The notes under the pieces were generated by a model, which was not told the origin of the DNA, did no database searches, and was given only the letters and a program-made list of their open reading frames with translations. The position numbers and the translations under genes were made by a program. From positions 1 through 21,600 of IMG/VR virus record IMGVR_UViG_3300037189_014977: DNA of 21,600 nucleotides; one strand, written 5' to 3'. Positions 1 through 7,992 of the stretch are shown piece by piece (positions within the stretch are counted from its first letter, which is position 1; each line of letters opens with the position of its first letter). Origin of the DNA: a virus.

Positions 1-2835
1 CGGGCCATGACGACGACGGCCCTCGACCTAAGCGTGGCAACGGGGAAGGACCTCACCGCCTCGGCGCAAGCCCTCGGGCGCGCACTCGCGGACCCGACAA
101 AGGCCGCGGGCGCGCTCCGCCGTGCCGGGATCGTGCTCACCGATCAGCAGAAAGAGCAGATAAAGACCCTTACCGAGTCGGGCAAGAGTGCCCAGGCGCA
201 GGCGATGGTGCTCGACCTCGTGAACGCGCGCGTAAAGGGTTCGGCGCAGGCGTTCGGGAACACACTCCCCGGCCAGATCGAGCGGGCGAAACGATCATTC
301 GAGGACCTCGCCGAAAACGCTATCGGCGCGCTCGCGCCCGCGCTCTCGAAGGTGCTCCCGGTGCTTGTGCAGGGTATCCAAGCCCTCGCGCCGGTAATCG
401 GGCAGGTGGCGACGATTATCGCCGACCTCGCACAACAGCTCATTAGCTCGCCCGCGTTCCGCGAGTTCGCCGCGACGCTCCGCGATATCGCGATCCAGGG
501 CGTGCAAGTTCTCGCCGGTGCCCTGCGGACTCTCGTCCCGCTCGTGCTCGCGGTCGTGGGCCCGATCGCATCGCTCGTCGGCGCGCTTATGCGTTCGCGG
601 GTCGCTATGACCGCGCTGGTCGCCGCGTTCGCCGCGTTCGCATACGTCCGCGTCGCCGCGACCGTAACGGAAATGGTCGGCAAGTTCCGCGAGCTGGCAA
701 TCGTGACCGCCGCCACGTCCGGCGTTACCAAGATGGGGAGCGCCCTCTCGCTCCTCGCGACCGGGTTCTCCGGCGTCTCGGCGAAATCGGTCGGCCTCGC
801 GCCCGGCCTCACCGCCGCAGGTGCCGGACTCTCGCGCGTCAGTAGCGCCGCGAATCTCGCGAAGGGTGCGGCCGGTGCGCTCGGCCGCGGGCTTTCGTCG
901 GCACTCGGCGGCCCGGTGGGTATCACTATCGGGGTGGTGGCAGGGCTCGCGACCGTTATCGGCGGCGACCTCCTCGACTCGTTCATGAAATCGAAGGACC
1001 CCGCCGCCCGGTACGCCGACGCGATGGGCCGGGTCGCCGATTCGACAAAGGCCGCGAAGGACTCTCTCTCGGGCCTCGTGGACGCGATGCTCGGGAACGC
1101 AAGCGCGCAGGACGCGACCGGCGTTGCGCTCGCCGACCGCGTGGCGAAGGAGAAGGAACTCCGCGCGCTGGAGGCCGCGGGCGTTCGCTCGGGTCCGCAG
1201 TACGCGGCCGCCGTGAAGGCCGTCGGCGATGCCCGCCGCACCGAGGCCGCCGCGATCAAGTCCGCGGCGGACGCCTCGGACACCCTGAAGGTAAGGCAGG
1301 AGGACCTTCGGGGATCGGCGCAAACGCTCGGGACCGCGCTCCTCGGTCAGCATGGCGCCGTTATGTCGAACGTCCAGGGGCTTACGACATTCGGGGCGAG
1401 GACCGACGAGGCGAAGCTCCGGTATATGGAGTTTCTCGGGCAGGCGAACAAGAAGGTAATGGGGAGCGCCGAGCTCGCCAACTTCACGACGAAGGCGCGC
1501 GAGATGGTCCCCGTCCTTCGCGCGGAGGGCACGCCCGCGGCTAAGACCCTCGCCGACGCGCTGGATGGAGTAGTCAAGGCGCGGAGTCCGCAAGAGCTCG
1601 CGACCTCGCTCGCGAAGGTCGTCACCCTCACGGGTGGCACGAAGGCCGACGTAAAGAAACTTACCGGCGATATCAACGGCTACTTCGCAGGCATCGGCAA
1701 GGTCTCGCCGTCTATGAAGTGGAAGCAGGAACTGATCGCGGGCCTCGGGTCCGTTGCCGGGGAGATTGACTCGGTGATCCGCAAGTTCTTGGACCTGCTC
1801 GCGTTCGGTAATGGCAAGGGCAAGGGCAAGAGGTCCAGCGAGCGCGGGTTCGGTATCGAGGTCCCGTCGTTCTCGGGAGGCACGAACGCGACCGCGTGGA
1901 TGCGTTCGCAGCGGTCGGCCGTCGGTGGTGCGATGGGCGGCCTCTCGTCGCTCGCGCGTCAGGGGTTCCTCGCAACTGACCCCGAGGCCCAGGGAATCGC
2001 GTCGCGCTCAAAGGCACGCGCGAAGGATTACCAAGACCTCCAGCGGCGCACGCTGCAAAAGGCCGTTACGGAGGCCGAGTTCGAGGACGACAAGAAGCGC
2101 GCGGCGCTGGACCTTCAGGCGTTCGAGGACGAGATTTTGCAGGAAGGCGTCGAGGACCGAGCGACCAAGTACGCCGAGGATATGGACAACCTCGGCGCGC
2201 AGTTCGCGCGCGGCGAGATTTCCGCCGAGACGCTCAATACAAAGCTCGGCGAACTCCTCGGGCCGAACGCGGGCGAGACCTACGGAAACCTATTCGGCGT
2301 GAAGTGGCGCGACGCCTTCGATGCCGTCACGGGACCGAGCCTCGCACTAATCCGAGAAGGACTCGGAGCCGCCCCCGGCGCGGCACCCGTCGCCGGGCCT
2401 GACGCCGAGCCCGAGCCTCCCGAGCCTCCGGCAAACCCGAACACACCGGCGCGGTGGGTATCGGAGGCAAAGAAAGAGCAGAAACGACAAGACCTGCTCA
2501 AGCTCTCGCCGAAAAAGAGGAAGGCCGCGTGGACAGCATGGTTCCGGGCGCACGGGAACGACGCCTCGCAGGTCCGGGGCTTTGCGACCGGCGGCATCGT
2601 CACGGGCGCGATGGGCGCCATCGTCGGCGAGGCCGGACCCGAGGCGATCGTCCCGCTTACCGGCACCCGAGGCCGTGACTATATGGCCGCGGTGATGAAC
2701 GAAATTATGCGGAGCCGCGGCACGGGGACGACCGTCGTCGTGAACGTCGCCGGAAACGAGTTCAGCGCCGAGGAGTTCGCCCGCAAGATCGGCCCCGAGC
2801 TCCGGCGGCAGGTTGCCCTCACGGGTTCGTGGTAG
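1..2835 (+). CDS. Phage tail tape measure protein (5'-partial)
   Basis: The product would set tail length and span the tail lumen; it is the longest gene here, as is usual in siphoviruses. The frame is open back to base 1, and the first in-window Met (base 7) lies in mid-domain sequence, so the true start is upstream. Visible parts, numbered from that Met: an N-terminal segment with LxxAGI typical of prophage tape measures; long hydrophobic alanine/valine-rich stretches at about residues 170-225 and 300-320, which could insert in membrane; lysine/glutamate-rich helical regions at about 370-780; a proline-rich linker near 800; and the C-terminal signature ATGGIV...GEAGPEAIVPL, a hallmark of tape-measure proteins. 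The stop overlaps the GTG starts of the next tail gene, giving coupled translation. Large antisense frames under this gene are GC-skew shadows. Confidence 0.95.
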   Translation, partial: RAMTTTALDLSVATGKDLTASAQALGRALADPTKAAGALRRAGIVLTDQQKEQIKTLTESGKSAQAQAMVLDLVNARVKGSAQAFGNTLPGQIERAKRSFEDLAENAIGALAPALSKVLPVLVQGIQALAPVIGQVATIIADLAQQLISSPAFREFAATLRDIAIQGVQVLAGALRTLVPLVLAVVGPIASLVGALMRSRVAMTALVAAFAAFAYVRVAATVTEMVGKFRELAIVTAATSGVTKMGSALSLLATGFSGVSAKSVGLAPGLTAAGAGLSRVSSAANLAKGAAGALGRGLSSALGGPVGITIGVVAGLATVIGGDLLDSFMKSKDPAARYADAMGRVADSTKAAKDSLSGLVDAMLGNASAQDATGVALADRVAKEKELRALEAAGVRSGPQYAAAVKAVGDARRTEAAAIKSAADASDTLKVRQEDLRGSAQTLGTALLGQHGAVMSNVQGLTTFGARTDEAKLRYMEFLGQANKKVMGSAELANFTTKAREMVPVLRAEGTPAAKTLADALDGVVKARSPQELATSLAKVVTLTGGTKADVKKLTGDINGYFAGIGKVSPSMKWKQELIAGLGSVAGEIDSVIRKFLDLLAFGNGKGKGKRSSERGFGIEVPSFSGGTNATAWMRSQRSAVGGAMGGLSSLARQGFLATDPEAQGIASRSKARAKDYQDLQRRTLQKAVTEAEFEDDKKRAALDLQAFEDEILQEGVEDRATKYAEDMDNLGAQFARGEISAETLNTKLGELLGPNAGETYGNLFGVKWRDAFDAVTGPSLALIREGLGAAPGAAPVAGPDAEPEPPEPPANPNTPARWVSEAKKEQKRQDLLKLSPKKRKAAWTAWFRAHGNDASQVRGFATGGIVTGAMGAIVGEAGPEAIVPLTGTRGRDYMAAVMNEIMRSRGTGTTVVVNVAGNEFSAEEFARKIGPELRRQVALTGSW

Positions 2836-3731
2836 TGCCGACGGCGACCTACACCGTAGAGGTGGATTTCGAGAACGCGACCGGCGGCGCGGGCGTCTAT
2901 CAGGCCGCAGGCGGCACGACGACCACCTACTCCGGGAGCGCGACGACCTACACCGTCGCCCAGGCATACGCGCAAAGTGCTACGGCGACGTTCGGCGGGA
3001 CGTGGGATAACGTCACCCGCGACGCGACAAGCGTCGAGATCGTCCGAGGCCGCGACGACGTGGGCGGCCCGATGCAGCCGGGGCTATGCCGTCTCACGCT
3101 CCAGCGCGTGACGACCGACGCCGCCGCACCCGGCCCCGGTGGTCGCGAGCTCTACAACCCTTCGAGCACGACCTCGCCCCTTTCGCCGTACTACACCGGG
3201 AGCAGCCCGGCGAAGGTGGACCCCGGAATCAAACCGCTACGGCCGCTCCGCGTGACCATGACCGTTTCCGGCAACGCGCGCGTCTTGTTCTTTGGCTGGA
3301 TTACATCGTGGCAGTACGACCGCGACACCGGCGCGGCGCGGATTGTGGCGCGGGATATGCTTTGGAAGCTCTCGAAGGTGCGCCCCGTATTTACGCAAGC
3401 CGCAGGCGAGACCACCGCGAGCGCGATCGGTCGCCTCTTGGACTATGCCTCGTGGAGCGCCCCCGACGACCGGAACCTAAACCCGACGATCCAGGGCGTA
3501 AGCGCGGGCGTCGGTAAGACGCTCCCGGCCTCCACGTTCTCACCCGACGGCGTGGAAAAGACCGGGTTCGAGCTATTGGACGACCTGCTCGCCGGGTCGC
3601 GCGGCCTCGTCTATTGCGCCGGGAACGTGGTCAGGCATGAGGACTACCCCGCGCGCTCGCTCCGCAAGACCGCCGACGTCACCCTCGCGGACGTCGCCCT
3701 GCAATACGACCCCGGATTTGAGGTCGAATAA
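2829..3731 (+). CDS. Minor tail (hub/baseplate-type) protein, N-terminal part
   Basis: The first gene after the tape measure is normally a distal tail or hub protein, and this one fits. It opens with Thr/Val-rich beta sequence, then DATSVEIVRGRDDV, PGLCRLTL, LRPLRVT and LFFGWITSWQYD, a pattern seen in minor tail proteins of Gram-positive siphophages (coat-like beta sandwich with a hub-like domain). It stops at DVALQYDPGFEVE, where relatives as I remember them continue into a second domain; here that domain is the next ORF. Two in-frame GTG starts exist (2829 and 2835), overlapping the tape measure stop by 7 or 1 nt; neither has a strong ribosome site. The stop TAA shares its last A with the ATG of the next gene (TAATG). 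I am sure of tail function, less so of the exact subunit. Confidence 0.8.
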   Translation: MVVPTATYTVEVDFENATGGAGVYQAAGGTTTTYSGSATTYTVAQAYAQSATATFGGTWDNVTRDATSVEIVRGRDDVGGPMQPGLCRLTLQRVTTDAAAPGPGGRELYNPSSTTSPLSPYYTGSSPAKVDPGIKPLRPLRVTMTVSGNARVLFFGWITSWQYDRDTGAARIVARDMLWKLSKVRPVFTQAAGETTASAIGRLLDYASWSAPDDRNLNPTIQGVSAGVGKTLPASTFSPDGVEKTGFELLDDLLAGSRGLVYCAGNVVRHEDYPARSLRKTADVTLADVALQYDPGFEVE

Positions 3732-4243
3732 TGGCGCTCCTCCGTACAGCCGCGACGGTCGTCAATGCCGCAGGAACCGAGCTTGCGTACAAGACCGCGA
3801 GCGTGGATACCTCGCTCGTCTATGGAAGCGGCATCGAAGGCGCCACCGTTCAGACTCCGGTGGTCAATGCCACAAACGCCGACGCCCTCGCGGCCTACCT
3901 CGCGAATACCACCGACGCGACCTCGCCACTTGTGACGATCACACTCGATAACGACACCGACGCCCGCCTCGCGGTTATCCGCGACCTCGACCTGAATCAG
4001 CGGGTAAGCGCGACCGAGAGCATCACCGGCGCGACGCTGGACGGGTTCGTCGAGCAGATAACGCACAAGATCACAAACGGAGGCCTCCTCCACGAGTGCT
4101 CCCTGAAGGTGTCGGCCCGTACTCGGATGGTCGGCGTCTATTCCCCAGGGACCGACCCCGCGGGCGCGACCGTTTACGCGCTCTCGGCCTACACCGCGGC
4201 GAGCCCGACCGAGCCGCCGCCATACGCGACATACGGGTTCTAA
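3731..4243 (+). CDS. Minor tail protein, C-terminal part (split partner)
   Basis: A 170-residue beta-rich protein. Segments such as NADALAAYLANTTD, VTITLDN, DLDLNQRVSATESI and DGFVEQITHKIT resemble the C-terminal half of hub-type minor tail proteins, where a vector-addition-like line is followed by a groove that reports the line width and a 'GxVxxIxHxI' strand. Its ATG overlaps the upstream stop as TAATG, so it would be made by termination-reinitiation and probably assembles with the product of 2829-3731. A fusion by -1 frameshifting is the alternative. The C-terminus ends in a Pro/Tyr-rich tail. The next gene begins 15 nt downstream with its own strong ribosome site. The tail assignment rests on position and pattern. 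Confidence 0.7.
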   Translation: MALLRTAATVVNAAGTELAYKTASVDTSLVYGSGIEGATVQTPVVNATNADALAAYLANTTDATSPLVTITLDNDTDARLAVIRDLDLNQRVSATESITGATLDGFVEQITHKITNGGLLHECSLKVSARTRMVGVYSPGTDPAGATVYALSAYTAASPTEPPPYATYGF

Positions 4244-4258
4244 GGAGGCCCGCACCCT

Positions 4259-4918
4259 ATGGCATGGACTAACCCCACGACGCGAAGCGCAGGAGACGCG
4301 ATCCTCGCAAGCGATCAGAACATTTGGGTAAACAACTTTCGCATGGGGCAGCCCGTGTTTACGAACGAGGCCGCGCGCGACGCCGCGCTGACCTCGCTCG
4401 AGGAGGGGATGACCGCCTACCTGACCGCATCTTCTGAAACTACGGCAGACGGCGGTGGAAAGGCAATCCCAACCGGTATAACAACTGTCTATAACGGCAC
4501 CGGATGGGTGTGCATTACCCCTGTGAGTGCGTGGACCGACACCGTGGGAACAACCGTTAGCCTTTCCTACGGAACCCTTACCGGCGGGGGAACTAACCCT
4601 TATGTTGAGTTGCGTACCGGCGCGCAGGCACTTGTGCAGTTCTCCATGAACTCGTCACTAAGCGCCGGACCCCATCAGACCGCAGCGGGTATTGCGGTGA
4701 GCGGCGCCACAACCCGCGCAGTTGGAGCGACTAACAATAACTCATACGCTCTGTATTCTGGCGCGGGCGCGGGGTACAACGGTATCAACTGCGCCTGCTT
4801 CACCTTCACGGACCTCACCCCAGGAATCAATAGGTTCACGCTGAACTATGCAACGTCCAACGCGGCCGTTACTGCATCATTTTTTACGCGCCGCATTATC
4901 GCGCAGGGCATCGCATGA
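4259..4918 (+). CDS. Tail fibre / minor tail protein
   Basis: A 219-residue protein opening with AWTNPTTRSAGDAILASDQN, the usual start of actinophage tail or head-fibre proteins, followed by a short helical segment with EGMTAYLTA and VYNGTGWVCI and then a Ser/Thr/Asn/Gly-rich beta domain suited to binding a cell-surface receptor. The start is clear: AAGGAGG at 4242-4248 lies 10 nt before the ATG. From about 4430 onwards the DNA is visibly richer in A and T, with codons such as aat, tat, gtt and act that are rare in neighbouring genes, which suggests the binding domain was exchanged from another source. The last four bases (ATGA) overlap the next gene. Confidence 0.8.
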   Translation: MAWTNPTTRSAGDAILASDQNIWVNNFRMGQPVFTNEAARDAALTSLEEGMTAYLTASSETTADGGGKAIPTGITTVYNGTGWVCITPVSAWTDTVGTTVSLSYGTLTGGGTNPYVELRTGAQALVQFSMNSSLSAGPHQTAAGIAVSGATTRAVGATNNNSYALYSGAGAGYNGINCACFTFTDLTPGINRFTLNYATSNAAVTASFFTRRIIAQGIA

Positions 4919-5145
4919 CCACCAGCGACGTGGACCGTTTGTACCAGGGCCTCGCGGAGGTCACCGCTGAGGTTCGCGGGTATCGCGCTGACCTGAATGG
5001 GCGGCTGAAGTCCCTTGAGCTTGCCGAGGCTCGGCGCGAGGGCATGGGCGCGGGCCGTGGCGGTGTCGGGCGATTCGTGCTGGCCGTGGCCGCCGTCGCC
5101 GCCGCCGTGGGTTCTGTCTGCGGCGCCATCGTGGCGATCCTCTAG
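4915..5145 (+). CDS. Small coiled-coil membrane protein of the lysis cassette (holin-like)
   Basis: A 76-residue protein with an amphipathic helical N-terminus (residues 5-40, heptad-like LYQGLAEVTAEVRGYRADL) and one membrane segment near the end (FVLAVAAVAAAVGSVCGAIVAIL). This resembles XhlA-like or actinophage lysis-cassette membrane proteins that work beside a holin. The ATG overlaps the fibre gene stop (ATGA) and the gene ends 12 nt before the endolysin. It may be a holin partner or antiholin to the two-TM protein at 5976-6254. The lysis role is inferred from topology and location. Confidence 0.7.
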   Translation: MTTSDVDRLYQGLAEVTAEVRGYRADLNGRLKSLELAEARREGMGAGRGGVGRFVLAVAAVAAAVGSVCGAIVAIL

Positions 5146-5157
5146 GAAGGCGGACCA

Positions 5158-5961
5158 ATGACGTACGGAGAACGGGTGGCGCGTGCCGCCCTGACGGACC
5201 TCGCACGCCCGACAGTCGAGGTCCCCCTCGGCAGTAACACCGGCCCCAGGGTTCGGCAGATGCAGCGGACCACCGACCTCGGGGGCACGGGCTGGCCGTG
5301 GTGCGGCGCGGCCGTCTCGGCGTGGTATGCCGAGACCGACACACCCGACGACGGCCTCACGTCGGCGAGCACCGCCGTAACCGCCGAGCGTGCGCGCGCA
5401 AAGGGCGCCGTATGGACGAAGGCCCCGCGCGTCGGCATGATGCTTTGTTGGCCGGGCGTCCATATCGGCCTCGTCGTGGAGGTCGTCTCCCCCGGCCCCG
5501 GTGGTGGCGCCGCCGGTTCGGTCGTCCGGACCGTGGAGGGGAACTCGGGCGACCGATGCGCCGCGCGGGTTCGCCGGGTCGGCGATGGCGGGTCAATCCT
5601 TATCGCCCCCGCAGTAATCCGAAATGAGAAGGCCGCACCGGACCCCCGTCGCTACTACCTCGAGCGCCTCGACGCGCCACCGCGCAAGGTCGCCGGACCG
5701 TGGAAGGTGAAGGCGAACCGCGAGCGGGCAATCGCGCGCCTCCCCGAGTCCGAGCGCGCCCGCGTTCGTCGTGTCAAGACGCCGAAGGGCTACGCATTCG
5801 AGTACGGCCCGGCGCGCATCCTCGGCCCGTGGGCCGACCACGACTCCCGCGCGAAGGTTGCCCGGATGCTTACCGCGAAGGGCCACAAGGTCCGCGCGTT
5901 CTCACGCCCTGCCGTCCGTAACGGGTCCGCCGTGCTGGACGCGATGGGCAAGACCAACTAA
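5158..5961 (+). CDS. CHAP-domain endolysin with C-terminal SPOR-like domain
   Basis: A cell-wall hydrolase for release of phage at lysis. The N-terminal half is CHAP-like (papain-like amidase/endopeptidase): candidate nucleophile Cys49 in WPWCGAAVSAWY, catalytic His102 in VHIGLVVEVV, then the TVEGNSG strand with Glu127/Asn129. There is no signal peptide, so export needs the holin. The C-terminal part (about 178-255) has GPWKVKANRERAIARL and YGPARILGPWADHDSRAKV followed by LTAKGHKV, like a SPOR or related wall-binding fold, where small beta-alpha units bind glycan. The start follows an AGGAAGG ribosome site at 5144-5150. Flanking membrane proteins on both sides complete the lysis cassette. The catalytic class is fairly sure; the wall-binding domain name is tentative. 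Confidence 0.85.
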   Translation: MTYGERVARAALTDLARPTVEVPLGSNTGPRVRQMQRTTDLGGTGWPWCGAAVSAWYAETDTPDDGLTSASTAVTAERARAKGAVWTKAPRVGMMLCWPGVHIGLVVEVVSPGPGGGAAGSVVRTVEGNSGDRCAARVRRVGDGGSILIAPAVIRNEKAAPDPRRYYLERLDAPPRKVAGPWKVKANRERAIARLPESERARVRRVKTPKGYAFEYGPARILGPWADHDSRAKVARMLTAKGHKVRAFSRPAVRNGSAVLDAMGKTN

Positions 5962-5975
5962 CGAAAGGCGTCTCT

Positions 5976-6254
5976 ATGCAGCCGCGCGTCCACTTCGGAC
6001 CCGCCTCGTGGGTTCTCGTTATCGGTTCGGTTCTCACCGCCGCAGCCGCCGCCGTCCAGGCATGGACCGACGCCGGAGGCCCCGGCGCTGAATACCTCGT
6101 GACCGTCTCCGGCGTGCTCGCCGTCGTGCTCGGCGTGCTCCGCGCATGGCAGGCGCAGGGAATGACCGCCTACGGCGCGAGCGAGGTCGTCACGAGCGAC
6201 GAGCTCCTCGACGACCTGCCGACCGAACCGACCGACGTCCTTCTCACCGACTAG
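5976..6254 (+). CDS. Holin (two membrane segments)
   Basis: A 92-residue protein with two hydrophobic helices (about residues 10-30, SWVLVIGSVLTAAAAAVQAW, and 40-57, LVTVSGVLAVVLGVLRAW) joined by a short charged turn, then an acidic C-terminal tail (SDELLDDLPTEPTDVLLTD). This is the layout of small class II-type holins. It lies 14 nt after the endolysin gene, behind a GAAAGG ribosome site. It would form membrane lesions that time lysis and release the CHAP enzyme. The acidic tail may regulate opening. Confidence 0.8.
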   Translation: MQPRVHFGPASWVLVIGSVLTAAAAAVQAWTDAGGPGAEYLVTVSGVLAVVLGVLRAWQAQGMTAYGASEVVTSDELLDDLPTEPTDVLLTD

Positions 6255-6279
6255 GGCGACACAAAGAAAGAGGCGAGAT

Positions 6280-7704
6280 ATGCCCGCGCCGAAAAAGGCG
6301 AACCCGTACAAGAGCGGGGACGATTTCCGCGCGGCGCTAAAGGAGGCCGGGACCGTCGTCCTACTCGCCGAGGCGGCGGGGGTTTCCGAGAATACCCTCC
6401 GTAAGTGGATGCGCGACCTCGGCGTGAAGGTGGAGCCGGTGGCGCGCACGGCCTCCCCAGGTGGCGAGGCGCTCGCACGCGCGGACGCCGCCGAACTTGA
6501 GGCGATGGTCGCGGCCGTCGGCCCGAGGGTTCTCGGCCGAGTGCTGGACGTCTCGGCCGACACCGTGCGGAAAGCGTGCGAGAGGAAGGGCGTCTCGGCC
6601 TCTCCGAAACAATCGCCCCGGCTTCAGATGTACGCCCGGCGCGTGCGCGAGCTGGAGAAGCGCGAGGAGTCCCTCGCCGAACTCCGGGCCGAGATCGCGA
6701 ACGCCGCGAAGGTGGCAGGCGCGGCCGCTCCCCCGAAGGCGCCGACCTATGCTCGGCCGCGTAAGGACAGGCGCGGCGCGCTTGAGCTTGTGGCGCACGT
6801 CTCGGACCTGCAATACGGCGAGCACGTCGGCCACGAGACGCCCGGCGCCGATTACTCGCCCGAGGTATTCGAGGAGGAGCGCCTCCCGCGGTACTTGGAC
6901 GCGGTGGAGGCGCTTATCGAGAATACGGTTGCGCTCGGTCCCCTTCGCCGGGTATGGATTGCCCAGGGCGGCGACTTCGTGGAGGGCCACGAGGTATTCC
7001 ACGGCTCCTCGGCGTGGCACCTTGCCGACGGATACGACGCCGGGACGCAGGTCGTCCGGCTTTCGCAGGTGTGGGCGAACGCCGTCGCGCGGATCGCGTC
7101 GCACGCGAAGGCCGCAGGCGCCGAGGTATGGGTGACGTCGGTCGTCGGGAATCACGGCGTCCACGGGGGCAAGAAGGGCGGCGGGTCCGCGGCACCGGCG
7201 ACGCTGAACTATGACTTCTTGACGTACGAGATGGTACGGGCGCACCTTGCCGGTATGCCGGATCACGCGGGCGTGGATTTCTACGACCGCGAGGCGAGGA
7301 AGGCCGTCTATTTCGAGACCGTCGGCGGACTCGTCGCCATGACCCACGGGCAAGAGGACCGCGGCGGCGGCATCGTCGGCGTGCCGATCACCACCGGATA
7401 CCGGAACTCCATGAGTGCGCGCCTCGCCCTTTCGACCGGATCGCAGCCGGTGGACCCCATCCTCGAACTAAAGGGCCACTACCACCGGCCTATGACTCTC
7501 ACCATCGCGGCCGACAGGATCACCGCGTGGAACGGCGCGTGGATCGGCGCGAATAACCTTTCCATCGGTCGCGGTGGCGCGAGCTCGCCATCGCAGAACG
7601 TCCACGTCTTGCACGCCGAGCACGGCGTTATCGCGACGCACCGGGTCAGGCTTTCCGGCCGTATTGAGGCGCCGGTCGAAATCATCGGAGGGTCGGCCGC
7701 GTAA
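6280..7704 (+). CDS. HTH-fused metallophosphoesterase
   Basis: A 474-residue protein. Two helix-turn-helix-like units come first (about residues 26-50, LLAEAAGVSENTLRKWMRDL, and 84-105, LGRVLDVSADTVRKACERKG), then a charged coiled coil (113-145), then a calcineurin-like phosphoesterase domain. Metal-binding motifs are visible in order: SDLQYG (D176, Q178 in place of the usual His), GGDFVEGH (D232), GNHG (N291, H292), THGQ (H356) and KGHYH (H400, H402). Members of this fold cut phosphodiesters in DNA, RNA or nucleotides. The HTH units suggest it is directed to DNA. GAAAGAGGCGA precedes the ATG. It is the last late gene, followed directly by a terminator. The substrate is unknown; roles in DNA repair, degradation of host DNA or packaging are all possible. 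Confidence 0.8.
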   Translation: MPAPKKANPYKSGDDFRAALKEAGTVVLLAEAAGVSENTLRKWMRDLGVKVEPVARTASPGGEALARADAAELEAMVAAVGPRVLGRVLDVSADTVRKACERKGVSASPKQSPRLQMYARRVRELEKREESLAELRAEIANAAKVAGAAAPPKAPTYARPRKDRRGALELVAHVSDLQYGEHVGHETPGADYSPEVFEEERLPRYLDAVEALIENTVALGPLRRVWIAQGGDFVEGHEVFHGSSAWHLADGYDAGTQVVRLSQVWANAVARIASHAKAAGAEVWVTSVVGNHGVHGGKKGGGSAAPATLNYDFLTYEMVRAHLAGMPDHAGVDFYDREARKAVYFETVGGLVAMTHGQEDRGGGIVGVPITTGYRNSMSARLALSTGSQPVDPILELKGHYHRPMTLTIAADRITAWNGAWIGANNLSIGRGGASSPSQNVHVLHAEHGVIATHRVRLSGRIEAPVEIIGGSAA

Positions 7705-7733
7705 GCGGGCTTACGTTTTCCCCGCTTTATTTG
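7703..7733 (+). terminator. Rho-independent terminator of the late operon
   Basis: A perfect 7-bp stem, AAGCGGG (7703-7709) with CCCGCTT (7721-7727), and an 11-nt loop, followed by TTATTT. It begins inside the stop codon of the phosphoesterase gene and sits just upstream of the next promoter, so it insulates the late genes from the immunity region. Confidence 0.75.
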
Positions 7734-7734
7734 G

Positions 7735-7763
7735 TTGCATTTGTTTCATATGGTGCGTACTTT
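7735..7763 (+). promoter_or_regulatory. Sigma-70-type promoter giving a leaderless mRNA
   Basis: TTGCAT (7735-7740), a 17-bp spacer and TACTTT (7758-7763). Transcription would begin about 7 bp downstream, at or next to the ATG at 7771, so the transcript would have no leader. Leaderless mRNAs are common in actinobacteria. The local DNA is AT-rich for this genome. Confidence 0.6.
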
Positions 7764-7770
7764 CCCGGCC

Positions 7771-7992
7771 ATGACTACGGGACGCCCGCAGGGAATACCC
7801 CCCCCCCCTGATTCCTCGTCGGGTGGTGCGGACGCTCTCGCGGCCGTAATCCGAACCCGAGAGCAGGCCGCCCAGGTATGGGCCGCCGGGCAGGAACGCG
7901 CCGACACCTACGACGTGCGCGCCGAGTATGAGCAGGACCACCGCCGGGCCGCCGACCTTCGTCGCGCGGCCCTTTTACTTCGCGGGCTTTAG
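7771..7992 (+). CDS. Small helical protein with C11 tract, unknown function
   Basis: A 73-residue protein not recognised from any family: MTTGRPQGI, a Pro run, a Ser/Gly linker, then a charged helix (LAAVIRTREQAAQVWAAGQ and YEQDHRRAADLRRAALL). Three features support it: the promoter placed right at its ATG, coding-like third-base GC, and its convergent end, which shares bases with the stop of the repressor gene (TAG 7990-7992 against the repressor's stop at 7989-7991). Codons 10-13 consist of 11 consecutive C bases, so slippage would switch it off early. I chose the ATG at 7771 over in-frame starts further upstream because those lie in the promoter. A role in modulating the repressor is only suggested by location. 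Confidence 0.55.
   Translation: MTTGRPQGIPPPPDSSSGGADALAAVIRTREQAAQVWAAGQERADTYDVRAEYEQDHRRAADLRRAALLLRGL
7798..7808 (+). repeat. C11 mononucleotide tract
   Basis: Eleven C residues in a row encode the Pro run of the 7771-7992 gene. Tracts of this length are prone to replication slippage, and any change other than a multiple of three would shift the frame after codon 9. Confidence 0.9.

Noticed and set aside
144-1593. Long antisense open frames (379 and 432 residues) under the tape measure gene
   Set aside because: Arg/Ala/Pro-rich composition without motifs, typical of the complement of GC-rich coding DNA; the sense frame is a clear tape measure.
1811-2302. Extra + strand frame inside the tape measure gene
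   Set aside because: Arg/Ser-rich frame with no domain; shadow.
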